Counted from the first letter of the stretch, positions 8,081 through 16,643 are shown. The stretch: DNA of 64,000 nt from Peribacillus frigoritolerans (GCF_004358755.1 NZ_SMZY01000001.1:806001-870000); one strand, 5' to 3'. Program-made: numbers and translations. The notes: generated by a model from the sequence alone, not told the origin.

Positions 8081-8183
8081 GTATTTTCGGTTCTGCCTTA
8101 ACATTATTTGGTAGGTAGTATTCTTCTCCAGTTACCATTCTTTTACTTACCATTCCCAAGCAGTATCACTTCTTCTTATGCTC

Positions 8184-8714
8184 TTAATACTCTAATTGGC
8201 GTAAATACAATAGGATTGCATTTTCATTAAGTTTTTTAAGCTTATACTTAAGGATTTGGCTTTCAATTTTCTTTTTGTCATCATCTTTACTATTGAATAA
8301 ATCTACTAATTGAATAATAACTTCTGCTAATACAGTTACTAATCCAGCAGAACCTAATTCCAAACCTAATGTTTCTGTATCTGAAAGTTGCGACTTCGCA
8401 AATTCTTCTATTTCTTTTTTGTATTCGCCTTTAATTAGAATATACTGTTCCTTATTTTTAAATGCTAATAGTAAATCTTCAGCATTAAAAACTTCGAAGT
8501 AAGTATTTTCGTTCTCTAATTGTAATAACTCATCCAGCACTGTACCTTCACTTTTCTCTACAGTATTAGCTATTGCTTGAATTGTTTTGACTGAATAACT
8601 GCTGACATTTTTTTTGTTAACACTCGAGAGCATTTGCTGACTTATCCCAGTTTCTTTGTATACATCGTATCGTTTTTTTCCGTTCTTTTGTAAATAAATA
8701 TCTAATAGGCTCAT
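8184..8714 (-). CDS. HTH (XRE-like) DNA-binding protein
   Basis: 176 aa. Residues 1-65 (MSLLDIYLQKNGKKRYDVYKETGISQQMLSSVNKK... YSVKTIQAIANTVEKSEGTVLDELLQLE) form a compact helix-turn-helix like the XRE family. The C-terminal part is helical with a mildly hydrophobic stretch at 125-145 and no recognised effector domain. The start at 8714 follows AAGGAGAG by 7 nt; the TTG two codons earlier is less well placed. A perfect inverted repeat just upstream suggests autoregulation. Proteins with this N-terminus occur in Firmicute accessory regions; the role is unknown. Confidence 0.65.
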   Translation of the reverse strand: MSLLDIYLQKNGKKRYDVYKETGISQQMLSSVNKKNVSSYSVKTIQAIANTVEKSEGTVLDELLQLENENTYFEVFNAEDLLLAFKNKEQYILIKGEYKKEIEEFAKSQLSDTETLGLELGSAGLVTVLAEVIIQLVDLFNSKDDDKKKIESQILKYKLKKLNENAILLYLRQLEY

Positions 8715-8738
8715 TTTCAAACTCTCCTTCTTTTTGAT

Positions 8739-8765
8739 AAATTATTTTTTGCTAAAAAATAATTT
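8739..8765 (-). promoter_or_regulatory. probable operator of the HTH gene
   Basis: Perfect 12-bp arms AAATTATTTTTT and AAAAAATAATTT around GCT, 25 bp upstream of the minus-strand HTH gene start. Position and symmetry fit a dimeric repressor site. The rest of the gap to 9104 is AT-rich with nothing further recognised. Confidence 0.5.
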
Positions 8766-9104
8766 ACTTAATTATAATTTAGTATCTATGCAAAAAAATG
8801 TAAATGATTATTTCGTTTATTTTTCAACCTTATTAATCCAATAAAAGGTTAGTGTCCTTTTTGTTTAATTTTTTTATTACATAATGGTGTAACAATAAGA
8901 AAGGAAAGTTAATAATGTAGCCTGGATAGCTCAGGTTCAACTGAATAATAAATAATTGAATTTAACAAAATTGGTCTATTCCTTACTAAATCCTTATATA
9001 AATGCTCTTTTTCCCATATTGTTGAATAAGTACGTTTGTAATTCACACGAATAGCCCATATTAATAATTAGATTAATTGGCTTATAGTGTAGGAGTGTGA
9101 TTAT

Positions 9105-9947
9105 ATGCTATTAACGGAAGTCTGGGAAAAATACCAGCTAGATAAAACAATTGAAGGTTATTCAGTTCTTACAATTAAGACTTATTGTTTTCAATTCAAT
9201 TTGCTAGTACGTTATTTTGGAAATGTTGATGTAAACGATATAACCACGAATAAACTCAAAGGTTATCTCATCAATAGAGGAAACCATTTAAAGCCTTCCA
9301 GTCTTGGCCATAGAGTTCGATGCATACGATCTTTATTTAGATGGACGTATGAAGAAGGAATAATTAAAAAGAATCCGGCAGCCAAATTAAAAGAACCTAA
9401 ATTAGGTAAAAGAATTCCAAAGTTCCTTACTGAAATAGAAATTGAGCAATTGCGTGAGGGTTGCCATAGCACTTTAGAGAATACACTATTTGAATTTATC
9501 TATTCAACCGGATGCAGGATCGGAGAAGTAGTGAAACTAAACAGAGATGACATTAATTTCTTTACAAACTCTGTCATTGTCCAAGGCAAAGGAGATAAAG
9601 AAAGAGAAGTTTATTTTAATACACGATGTGTACTATGGCTGAAAAGATACCTTGAGGAAAGAAGTGATCAAGAAGATAGCTTATTTGTTACAGAAAGACG
9701 TCCTAACAGAAGAATGAGCATAGATTTAATGAGATACATTATTAAACGAATATCAAGCAAAGCAGAGATAAAGAAGAATATACATCCACATCAGCTGAGA
9801 CACAGCTATGCAACTCATATGATAAATAACGGTGCTCCTATAGAAGTTATACAAAGTTTACTTGGTCACGAAAAAAGCGAAACAACTAAAATTTATGCCC
9901 AATTAAGTGGTAAACTTAGGCAGGAACTATATAGCAAATATTTTTAA
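9105..9947 (+). CDS. tyrosine recombinase / integrase
   Basis: 280 aa, XerC/XerD-like size. The N-terminal SAM-like core-binding domain (about 1-90; TIKTYCFQFNLLVRYFG, CIRSLFRWTYEEGIIKKNPA) is followed by the catalytic domain with all expected residues: Arg138 (STGCRIGEV), Lys162/165 (GKGDKER), His229 and Arg232 (HPHQLRH), His255 (LLGHEK), Tyr264 (KIYAQLSG). It should therefore be able to cut and rejoin DNA at a paired site. Start ATG with TAGGAG upstream. No excisionase, phage or transposon genes are adjacent, so it is either an orphan integrase left by a lost element or a domestic recombinase; attachment sites were not identified. Confidence 0.9.
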   Translation: MLLTEVWEKYQLDKTIEGYSVLTIKTYCFQFNLLVRYFGNVDVNDITTNKLKGYLINRGNHLKPSSLGHRVRCIRSLFRWTYEEGIIKKNPAAKLKEPKLGKRIPKFLTEIEIEQLREGCHSTLENTLFEFIYSTGCRIGEVVKLNRDDINFFTNSVIVQGKGDKEREVYFNTRCVLWLKRYLEERSDQEDSLFVTERRPNRRMSIDLMRYIIKRISSKAEIKKNIHPHQLRHSYATHMINNGAPIEVIQSLLGHEKSETTKIYAQLSGKLRQELYSKYF

Positions 9948-9952
9948 TAATG

Positions 9953-9983
9953 AAAGACGCATTCAAGTGAATGTGTCTTTTTG
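9953..9983 (+). terminator. terminator of the recombinase gene
   Basis: 12-bp stem AAAGACGCATTC / GAATGTGTCTTT (one G-T pair), 4-nt loop, then TTG-rich end. A repeat tail motif (GGCAGGATTGTGGAAG) follows at about 10030. Confidence 0.8.
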
Positions 9984-10086
9984 TTATTGTTAATTTTTAC
10001 AAATTCTGAAATAATTGATATTAAGCAATTGGCAGGATTGTGGAAGCAAAAAATAATGTAACCTACAAAATTAGGAGAGTTAAGAG

Positions 10087-10436
10087 ATGAACGAATGTTA
10101 CATCTATGCGATTATTCCAGAATATGAAAAGAGCTGCTGAAAGAACTTTCTAAAAAATTCATTGCAGTTAAATCCGTTCCATTATCGCGTATTTTTGCTT
10201 GGGATACAGGACATTTAGGTTATATAAAGGACAGTCAAAAAGAATTTTTATATGAATTTTATTTGCGGTCTACAACAATGGATTACATCGTTTTTTCCGA
10301 AGCAAATGTATCTGAGCATTTACAGACGATAAACAAGAAAAACATTGATATTTATAAAATATTCGAAATGAATAGGATTCCCCATATAACCATTGGTCAC
10401 GATGGTCAATGGCTAAATATCATTGAGTATAATTAA
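10087..10436 (+). pseudogene. unrecognised protein gene with a single-base frameshift
   Basis: ATG at 10087 (MNECYIYAIIPEYEK) follows a good ribosome site (TAGGAGAG about 10 nt upstream) but stops at TGA after 17 codons. From 10131, in another frame, a long protein-like sequence continues (ELLKELSKKFIAVKSVPL ... GHDGQWLNIIEYN) to TAA at 10434. Adding one A to the AAAA run at about 10127 would join the two into a protein of about 116 aa. No domain recognised. The loss could be real, a slippage (phase-variable) tract, or a sequencing error. Confidence 0.6.
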
Positions 10437-10515
10437 ACTATGTTCAATTATAGGTGGCTATTTTGTAATATCGGTTTTCACCCTTTGATGTTCAGAATAT
10501 AGCGAGGAGAAATTA

Positions 10516-11004
10516 ATGATTACTGATAAAAAGATTCACCGAGCTTTTGGAGTTTATGGCATTTACACCTATGGCAATAAAATACTAGTAATCAATAAGA
10601 ACAGAGGACCTTACATAAATCGTTATGATCTTCCAGGAGGAAGTTTAGAAGACGGTGAAAGTCTGATAGGAGCTTTAAAACGAGAATTTCTTGAAGAGAC
10701 TGGTATTGAAGTGAAAATAGAAAAGAACTTAGGTATTGCAGATTTTATGTTACCTTGGGATTGGAATGATTGTGAATTTGTCCATCACATTACAGCTTAT
10801 TATTTGGTTGAAAAAGTCCGTGGCAATATAAATGATCCTCATCAATTTGAAGGTCAAGACTCTCTGAGTGCGTTGTGGTTATCAGAAAAAGAAGCAAATA
10901 TTAATAATGCATCTCCACTAGTTCTTAAAGCATTTAGGTGGTTAAAGGAAAGTGTATTTGATCCGGATATTGAGGTTTATAATGATTGGAAAATGAAAAT
11001 GTAA
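10516..11004 (+). CDS. NUDIX hydrolase
   Basis: 162 aa, the only intact NUDIX gene of four in the window. The NUDIX box GGSLEDGESLIGALKREFLEETGI (residues about 43-66) has every conserved Gly, Glu and Arg of GX5EX7REXXEEXGX, so it should bind Mg and hydrolyse a nucleoside-diphosphate-type bond. Beta strands before (FGVYGIYTYGNKILVINK) and after (VHHITAYYLV) fit the fold. Start ATG behind GAGGAG. The substrate cannot be assigned. A copy of the dispersed repeat begins at the stop codon. Confidence 0.9.
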   Translation: MITDKKIHRAFGVYGIYTYGNKILVINKNRGPYINRYDLPGGSLEDGESLIGALKREFLEETGIEVKIEKNLGIADFMLPWDWNDCEFVHHITAYYLVEKVRGNINDPHQFEGQDSLSALWLSEKEANINNASPLVLKAFRWLKESVFDPDIEVYNDWKMKM

Positions 11005-11015
11005 GATATTCTGCA

Positions 11016-11162
11016 ATCGGGGTCTTATCTGGAAAAAGGTAAGCCTTCTTTTATGGAAATAATTGTTATTCTTAATACCATTTGAAATAAATGGTATTAA
11101 TATCAGACAAGTGTTTATGTTAGTCATTTAAAGAGGGAGGAAAATTTGGGCGGAATAAATTT
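11016..11162 (+). repeat. direct duplication, copy 2 (about 145 bp)
   Basis: Matches 2010-2157 nearly base for base, including the leader-hairpin CTTATCT-ggaaaa-AGGTAAG, the ATCAGACAAGTGTTTATG segment and the AGAGGGAGGAAAATTTG ribosome site. Here the TTG opens a 9-codon frame ending at the TGA at 11173-11175, a few bases before the GTG start of the next gene, so it may act as a leader peptide or simply be decayed. Confidence 0.75.
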
Positions 11163-11180
11163 AAAAGGGTGGTGAGTAGG

Positions 11181-11438
11181 GTGAATACAATAGTTCAGGC
11201 AATTATAGGTTCCGTTATTGTTTATCTAATTTACTATATAATCACAATGGGTATAGGTTATATAAAGACTAAAAGATATATCCCCGATATAGAAAGAGGG
11301 TGGGAAAATGTAAATAATCTTCCCAACGAAGTGGAGTTTGGAAGAAAAGTCTCACCCGTTAAATACATAGGTTCTTTTGTGGGAGTAACGTTAATTTGTG
11401 GTTTGATAATTTTTGTTCTGAAAATATCCTTCATTTAA
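11181..11438 (+). CDS. small two-pass membrane protein of unknown function
   Basis: 85 aa. Two hydrophobic helices (VQAIIGSVIVYLIYYIITMG at about 4-25 and YIGSFVGVTLICGLIIFVL at about 62-82) flank a polar loop with KTKRYIPDIERGWENVNNLP. The GTG start at 11181 is preferred because AGGGTGGTG sits 5-7 nt upstream; GTG codons at 11169 and 11172 are alternatives. It lies between the duplicated leader segment and a lipoprotein gene about 100 nt downstream, possibly co-transcribed. No family recognised. Confidence 0.55.
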   Translation: MNTIVQAIIGSVIVYLIYYIITMGIGYIKTKRYIPDIERGWENVNNLPNEVEFGRKVSPVKYIGSFVGVTLICGLIIFVLKISFI

Positions 11439-11535
11439 AGAAAACTAATTGCAACACTGTTCTATTGATAATAAGGTAAAAATTCAGAAATCAATTTATG
11501 TGAAAAAGATGATTGATAACAAAGGGGGAGTTAAT

Positions 11536-12105
11536 TTGAAAAAGCGTTTGTTATTATTCAGCTTTATTAGCATTTTTATTTTACTTGCGGCTTGCTCTTC
11601 TAAACCGCCAGTTGAACTAATTCGTTCCACTGTAGAACTAAAAAACGATAAGTCTCACCTTGGCTCAATGACAATTATGACTGGAGAAAGAAAAGGGGAA
11701 GAAGTTATTCCAACAGCTCTTTATTATTCCATTAGGCTTAAAAATACCAGCTGGAATAAACTTGGTGAGGAAGATCCCAAGAATCAGGTTACGATTAAAA
11801 TTATTCCAAGTGAAAAGTTGATTAACGCTTCTAGGAACATTGTAGGGTTCAATATTTTTAATTCTGATGAGTATGTGGATTCAGGTGTCGGTTTCGGCGA
11901 GTCAATCGATGGAGTCATCCCAAAAGGAAAAACGGGAAAGTATGATATCTATTATGAATTGGGAGTACAGGATGCTAAACAATCTGAATTTAAGGTTGCT
12001 CCTTCAAAAGAAGCGATGGAAGAGTTATTAAAAATCTCCTTAGATGCAACCGTCGTTGTCTATGAAGGAAAAAAAGAAGTGGCTCGATTAGATCTGAATA
12101 AATAA
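11536..12105 (+). CDS. secreted lipoprotein of unknown function
   Basis: 189 aa. The TTG start is set by AAGGGGGAG 6 nt upstream. Signal peptide KKRLLLFSFISIFILLAAC with lipobox LAAC (Cys at about residue 20), so it is exported and lipid-anchored. The mature part is beta-rich (STVELKNDKSHLGSMTIMTG ... GVIPKGKTGKYDIYYELG ... ATVVVYEGKKEVARLDL), resembling immunoglobulin-like or DUF4352-type extracellular modules, without a motif that fixes a function. Confidence 0.7.
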   Translation: MKKRLLLFSFISIFILLAACSSKPPVELIRSTVELKNDKSHLGSMTIMTGERKGEEVIPTALYYSIRLKNTSWNKLGEEDPKNQVTIKIIPSEKLINASRNIVGFNIFNSDEYVDSGVGFGESIDGVIPKGKTGKYDIYYELGVQDAKQSEFKVAPSKEAMEELLKISLDATVVVYEGKKEVARLDLNK

Positions 12106-12127
12106 GGATTAACCCACATTTGCTAAG

Positions 12128-12226
12128 CTATTGTCATATCATCGTGAAAGTGCGATTTGGTGTGTATTTTACTTCTTGAATAAAGAAATTAAAGAAGAAG
12201 AGATGCTAAAGGGTTGGGATAAATAA
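12128..12226 (+). pseudogene. short 3' remnant
   Basis: Open frame of 32 codons without a start (SYHRESAIWCVFYFLNKEIK ... MLKGWDK) ending in TAA at 12224. Reads as a protein C-terminus; family unknown. The stretch to 12502 otherwise contains a weak repeat-leader-like word (TTTAATTAAAGGGAGC near 12237) and nothing else recognised. Confidence 0.3.
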
Positions 12227-12502
12227 AAAGTAGTTCTTTAATTAAAGGGAGCTTTAATTGAAGAAGGATCATAGAAACAATCAAACTTTATTCTAAAGTA
12301 ACATGCATAAACCCCTTTTTTTATGCAGCCAACTGGTTTCTTCCGCAGCTGAAAACATTGATCTAGCAGCCTTGTATAAAAACGTGTATAAATGATAAAT
12401 GGGGTTTTCTTTTTTGCAACTTCCTCTAGGATTGATTATGTTACCAAAACGGAACCCGTTAGTTAGATGCAGCTCATTTTTCTTAAAGACGAAAAAGAAC
12501 AC

Positions 12503-13268
12503 TCAAGATTTTATCTGCGAAGGAGCAGACCCCATCCATTTTTTAATCATGCGGTTAAAGTATGATTGGTCGCAGTAACCTAAATACTCAGCAACGTCTT
12601 TAACAGACATTTCCGTTTTCGACAGTAAATTCAAGGGCTGTGTTTATGCGGATTTGGTGCAGATATTGAATGGGTGTACTACCGATGACTTCCTTAAATA
12701 GAATGGTAACGTAATTTGGAGTAACGCCTGCAATAATGGATAACTCCTCAATGGTAATGCTCCGTCTGTAATTGTTTAATATGTATTTCTGCATCTTCCT
12801 TACAAGCGGTTCTTTAACTGCAGAAGGATTCCTTTCAGATTTCTCCTGCGAAATCAGGAGAAATAGTTCCGTCAAAACGCTGCTGGATAATTGTTCAAAG
12901 AATGTTCTCTTTCCTAGCCACTGTAAAAATAAAAAAGAAAAACGCTGTTCAAAGTAAGCTGTATTTCTAGGCTTAAACCTAAGCAGTTTATTTCTATCAG
13001 TAATAAGCGGCGGGATTTCTGCTGTATGATGATCCTATGAAAAGACAGCTGTATATTTTTTATGAGATTCATGCGGATGATTTGTCCATGAACGATAAAG
13101 TTTTTTTGGGATAAATAAAACCTCGCCTTTATCTAACTCCAGCTGTTTATCATCAATAAAATACAGGACTTTCCCCTCTGCAGCATAGACAAGGGTATTA
13201 TGGCCCCGCGATTTTTCCGTTCTCCATGAAGGTTCTACATCATAATAAATCCCCTGAATATCTAACAA
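12503..13268 (-). pseudogene. AraC family regulator, broken by a stop and a frameshift
   Basis: N-terminal cupin-like AraC arm (VEPSWRTEKSRGHNTLVYAAEGKVLYFIDDKQLELDKGEVLFIPKK in pieces) starts from a TTG with GGAAGGTGATG upstream. A TAG at 13035-13037 interrupts it, then the same frame goes on through the first helix-turn-helix (ITIEELSIIAGVTPNYVTILFKEV). Near 12610-12640 the frame shifts; the second helix-turn-helix (MSVKDVAEYLGYCDQSYFNR) completes the gene to 12503. With the two lesions repaired it would be about 255 aa. It is divergent from the broken sulfatase gene and was presumably its activator. Confidence 0.85.
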
Positions 13269-13356
13269 CCCTACATCACCTTCCTTTTAAATAAAATGAT
13301 GAAATGTACAAATAGAGTAGTTTTGTTTATTTTTCAAATAGAACTTATCTTTTATT

Positions 13357-14439
13357 ATGAATAGTAAGAAAAATAGACTTTATTTAAAGTGTTTTATCAT
13401 GGATGGACAAAAGGAAGAGGCGCTGAAAAAGAGGATTGGTTTTTATATCTTAATTTCTGGGATCCTCATACTCCTTATCGGACACCGGTCTCATACGGAA
13501 ATCCATTCAAAGAAGGAAGATCCGGCTCCTGAATGGCTGACAGATGAAATGATTAATAGACACAGAGAAAGCTTTGGACCAATGAGTGCGCGGGAATTGC
13601 CTGCAGATCAGGAGTGGCCTGATCTCCCAAAAGAAATAACTTCCCGATCGGATTTTAAAAAATGGATTGACGGATATGATACAGCAATTCGGTATGCAGA
13701 TGACCATGTTGGAATCATCCTCGATGCTTTAAAAGAAGAAGGGATACTTGAAGATATATTCATAATCATTTCAGCAGATCATGGCGAAAATCAAGGTGAA
13801 CTCAATGTTTATGGTGATCACCGAACAGCAGATCATATCACGAATCGCATTCCTCTTATCATGGCAGGCCCGAATGTGAGTCAGGGACATATGGATGAGG
13901 ACTTTCACTATCAAATTGATCTGGGGCCGACTTTGACTGAACTGGCTGGCGGTGAGCAGCGGGAGAAATGGGATGGAACCTGTTTCTTACCTGCGTTGAC
14001 GGAGAAGAAATCCTCTGGCCGCCCCTATCTCGTTGTTAGTCAGGCTGCCTGGAGCTGTAAGCGATCTGTCCGATTTGATAAATGGCTCTTGATTCGCACC
14101 TATCATGATGGTTTGAAGGATTTTCTCGAATTGATGCTATTTGATTTGGAAAATGATCCTCATGAAACAGAAAATGTAATAGAACATCATCCAGAGATCG
14201 TTGGAAAGGGCTTGCAGCTACTTGATGCCTGGGTGGCTCAGCAAATGGCTTCTTCCGATTCTCCAACAGATCCAATGTGGAATGTGATTCAGGAGGGCGG
14301 TCCCTATCATACACGAGGAAATCTGGAAAATTATCTAATCAGTCTGCGGCAAGATGGACGGCATGAAGCAGCAATGAAGCTTGAAAGCAGACATGAGAAA
14401 TTTCAGCACATTTATATAGCTAGAAGGGGTACCAAATGA
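13357..14439 (+). pseudogene. sulfatase, N-terminal catalytic part missing
   Basis: Type I sulfatase of the alkaline-phosphatase fold. Present: the metal-site block SADHGENQGELNVYGDHRTADH, the C-terminal WLLIRTYHDG and FDLENDPHET. Absent: roughly the first 180 residues, including the CxPxR motif whose Cys becomes formylglycine. In addition, 13434-13500 encodes DWFLYLNFWDPHTPYRTP in a different frame from the rest, so there is a frameshift near 13500; the in-frame ATG at 13357 opens a non-homologous N-terminus. No ribosome site. It was part of a sulfate-ester utilisation cluster with the AraC-like regulator and the formylglycine-generating enzyme next door; it cannot be active. Confidence 0.85.
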
Positions 14440-14527
14440 GTTTGGGTATTTATATACTGAAAAAATTAACTGACAATACGGTCCTTGCTCACTTTTCTGA
14501 CTTCTCGCGGAAAACAGGGACAGAAAA

Positions 14528-15591
14528 ATGAAGAAATGCTGTACGCCTGAAAGATGCCATAAGCAGCGACTGGGTACTAAATTAAATGTCATAAACAAAA
14601 GCAAGAGTAGTTTTAAAGAGGGAATGGTTTTGCTTGATGGGGGAAGTTTCATTATGGGTTCTAACAGCAAAGAAGGGTTTTCTAAAGATGGAGAAGGACC
14701 TGCAAGAGAAGTTGTTTTATCTCCTTTTTATATCGAAATTTATGCAGTCACAAATAAACAATTTACACAATTTGTCCAAGAAACAGGTTATATAACCGAG
14801 CCAGAGTTGTACGGCTGGTCCTTTGTCTTCAATCAATTTCTATCAGAAGAAGCTCTGGCAGCCAAGCCTGAGTGGGTGCCAGGCCTTCCGTGGTGGGCTG
14901 CAGTTTATGGGGCATCGTGGAAACAGCCGGAAGGACCAGGATCATCCATTGAAAACAGATTGGATCATCCTGTAGTACACGTTTTTTGGAAAGATGCTCA
15001 ATCTTACTGTTTTTGGGCAGGTAAGAGGCTTCCAACTGAAGCAGAGTGGGAATATGCTGCTCGGGGAAACTTAAATCAAAAAAGATATGTATAGGGAGAT
15101 GAATTGCTGATTAATGGCAAACATCAATGTAATATTTGGCAGGGAGTGTTTCCGGAAAAAAATACAGACCGTGTCCAGTTCATGCATACAATCCAAACGG
15201 ATTTGGGCTATATAATGTCTGCGGGAATGTGTGGGAATGGTGCGCAGACTGGTTCAGCCGAGCTTATCACATTGAAAGTTCCTCATATAATCCTTCAGGA
15301 CCTGCTGTCGGTCAGGCAAAATCAATGAGGGGCGGATCCTATCTTTGTCATAAATCTTATTGTAATCGCTATCGGGTTGCTGCAAGAAGCTCCAATTCGC
15401 CAGATAGTTCTTCTGGGAATATAGGCTTTAGATGTGCAGCTGATGTTGTAATTAGACGGAATGAAAGAATCCAGGACAGCAAAAGGTCCTGGATTCTATT
15501 TTCCTTCTTGGATTTTTACTATTTGTATTTCTGGCTTCCTGCATTAACAATGACAACTTCTACCTTAATGTCAGACAAAGAATCTCCCTGA
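14528..15591 (+). pseudogene. formylglycine-generating enzyme (FGE), broken
   Basis: FGE-sulfatase family: oxidises the active-site Cys of sulfatases to formylglycine. N-terminal CCTPERCHK, then [41 protein letters not shown] and [11 protein letters not shown] are intact. A TAG replaces the Trp of the usual Trp-Gly-Asp-Glu (stop at 15092-15094), and after FPEKNTD about nine codons are lost with a frame change. The C-terminal half then runs in another frame (GLYNVCGNVWEWCADWFS, RGGSYLCHKSYCNRYRVAAR) and keeps both catalytic Cys, spaced as in aerobic FGEs. Homology ends near 15450; the normal stop is gone, and the frame runs on past the shared terminator. Confidence 0.9.
15467..15496. terminator. 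bidirectional terminator
   Basis: 11-bp perfect stem GAATCCAGGAC / GTCCTGGATTC with an 8-nt loop, positioned just past the 3' end of the minus-strand germination operon. Confidence 0.8.
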
Positions 15592-16643
15592 AGTTTATAT
15601 TTTTTTACAAGCGACGGAGATTTTCGGTAAGTGGACTCTGTCAGATTGTATAAATCTGCATCCAGTTTCAGTCCATTTTCAAACGTGCGCTGCACATCGT
15701 TTTTAATTTCCTGTTGGATTTTTTTCTTTAAACTGGCAAGGGAAGGTTCATCTGCACTTTCATCAATGAAAGCCTTGGTTTTCAACTGGACCGTATAGTG
15801 CAATCCGTCCTTTATAGGTTCATGAAGCGTGATTTTATAGCCCTTCACCAAGAGTTCAACAACTGTTTCTTCATGAGTGATTTCCAGCTTATTTTCTTTT
15901 TGTTGTTCTGTTAACCATTGTAATCCACGTAGATCTTCGTAAGGCATGAATCCCTTAGATTTCATCTTTGATACAATGAAACCTCCATTTACATGCGGAG
16001 TGGGGGGCTCTTTTTCATCTTCGTGCCACTGCCCCTCTGTGATAGAAACATTTGGAATCAGGATCGAACCATAGGGCTCATTTCCTCCTCTTAACAGCAT
16101 CTGCATATTTAAAGGATTGACAGCATGATTGCGGCTAAGCATGATGTCAGGATGAAACAGGACTTTATAGGTAGGTGCCTGATTGAATAGAGACTTCGTT
16201 TTTAAGACATCTGATAATTCCTCTGAAGTTCCGAATACCCAAGAGGTAAACCTGATCAACGGATCATGGCCTATATGGGATATTACTTCTTCTAATTTTT
16301 GATTAATAACTCTCTCACTGAGCAAAATTACCTGTATATGACCGTAATAAAGCGGAAATTGTGATGTCTTCTCCAATTTCCTGAATGCCATTGTTAAGCT
16401 CTCAGCTTCCTCTTTCCCTACAAGTACAGGGGACTCAGAAGGCTGGGATCCTCCTCCTTCTTGCTTTGCAATGGAAGAAAAAATGGCAGATTCTGTGTAT
16501 ACAATATACTTGCCGTCTTTATAATCGACTCCTAATGCCTCAATATAAAGCTGATCGCTGATTCCCCGGCTTCCCCAGCATCCGCTCAGCACTAAACAAA
16601 TCGAAGATAGCAGCATAAAAAGTTTTACCTGTTTATTGATCAT
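15519..16643 (-). CDS. Ger(x)C family spore germination lipoprotein
   Basis: 374 aa, full length for GerAC/GerKC. The signal peptide ends in the lipobox LSGC (Cys at about residue 22), followed by WGSRGISDQLYIEALGVDYKDGKY, the family hallmark. It is anchored to the inner spore membrane and forms the C subunit of a nutrient germinant receptor. Last gene of the B-A-C operon; its start overlaps the end of the A gene by 11 nt and its AAGGAGG ribosome site lies inside that gene. Confidence 0.95.
   Translation of the reverse strand: MINKQVKLFMLLSSICLVLSGCWGSRGISDQLYIEALGVDYKDGKYIVYTESAIFSSIAKQEGGGSQPSESPVLVGKEEAESLTMAFRKLEKTSQFPLYYGHIQVILLSERVINQKLEEVISHIGHDPLIRFTSWVFGTSEELSDVLKTKSLFNQAPTYKVLFHPDIMLSRNHAVNPLNMQMLLRGGNEPYGSILIPNVSITEGQWHEDEKEPPTPHVNGGFIVSKMKSKGFMPYEDLRGLQWLTEQQKENKLEITHEETVVELLVKGYKITLHEPIKDGLHYTVQLKTKAFIDESADEPSLASLKKKIQQEIKNDVQRTFENGLKLDADLYNLTESTYRKSPSLVKKYKLQGDSLSDIKVEVVIVNAGSQKYK

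Noticed and set aside
7923-8159. Minus-strand frame of 78 codons downstream of the HTH gene
   Set aside because: No clear ribosome site or family; it runs through a dispersed-repeat hairpin and a perfect inverted repeat.
9105-9947. Prophage boundary
   Set aside because: The recombinase has no structural, lysis or replication phage genes near it, and no att duplication was found.
12293-12502. Minus-strand frame of 69 codons beyond the AraC pseudogene
   Set aside because: No homology, no ribosome site; contains an ACGGAACCCGTT word also found near 58480.
13357-13500. Membrane-anchored N-terminus for the sulfatase (GFYILISGILILLIG)
   Set aside because: The hydrophobic stretch is an out-of-frame reading of conserved sulfatase sequence (NFWDPHTPYRTP), so it is a frameshift artefact.
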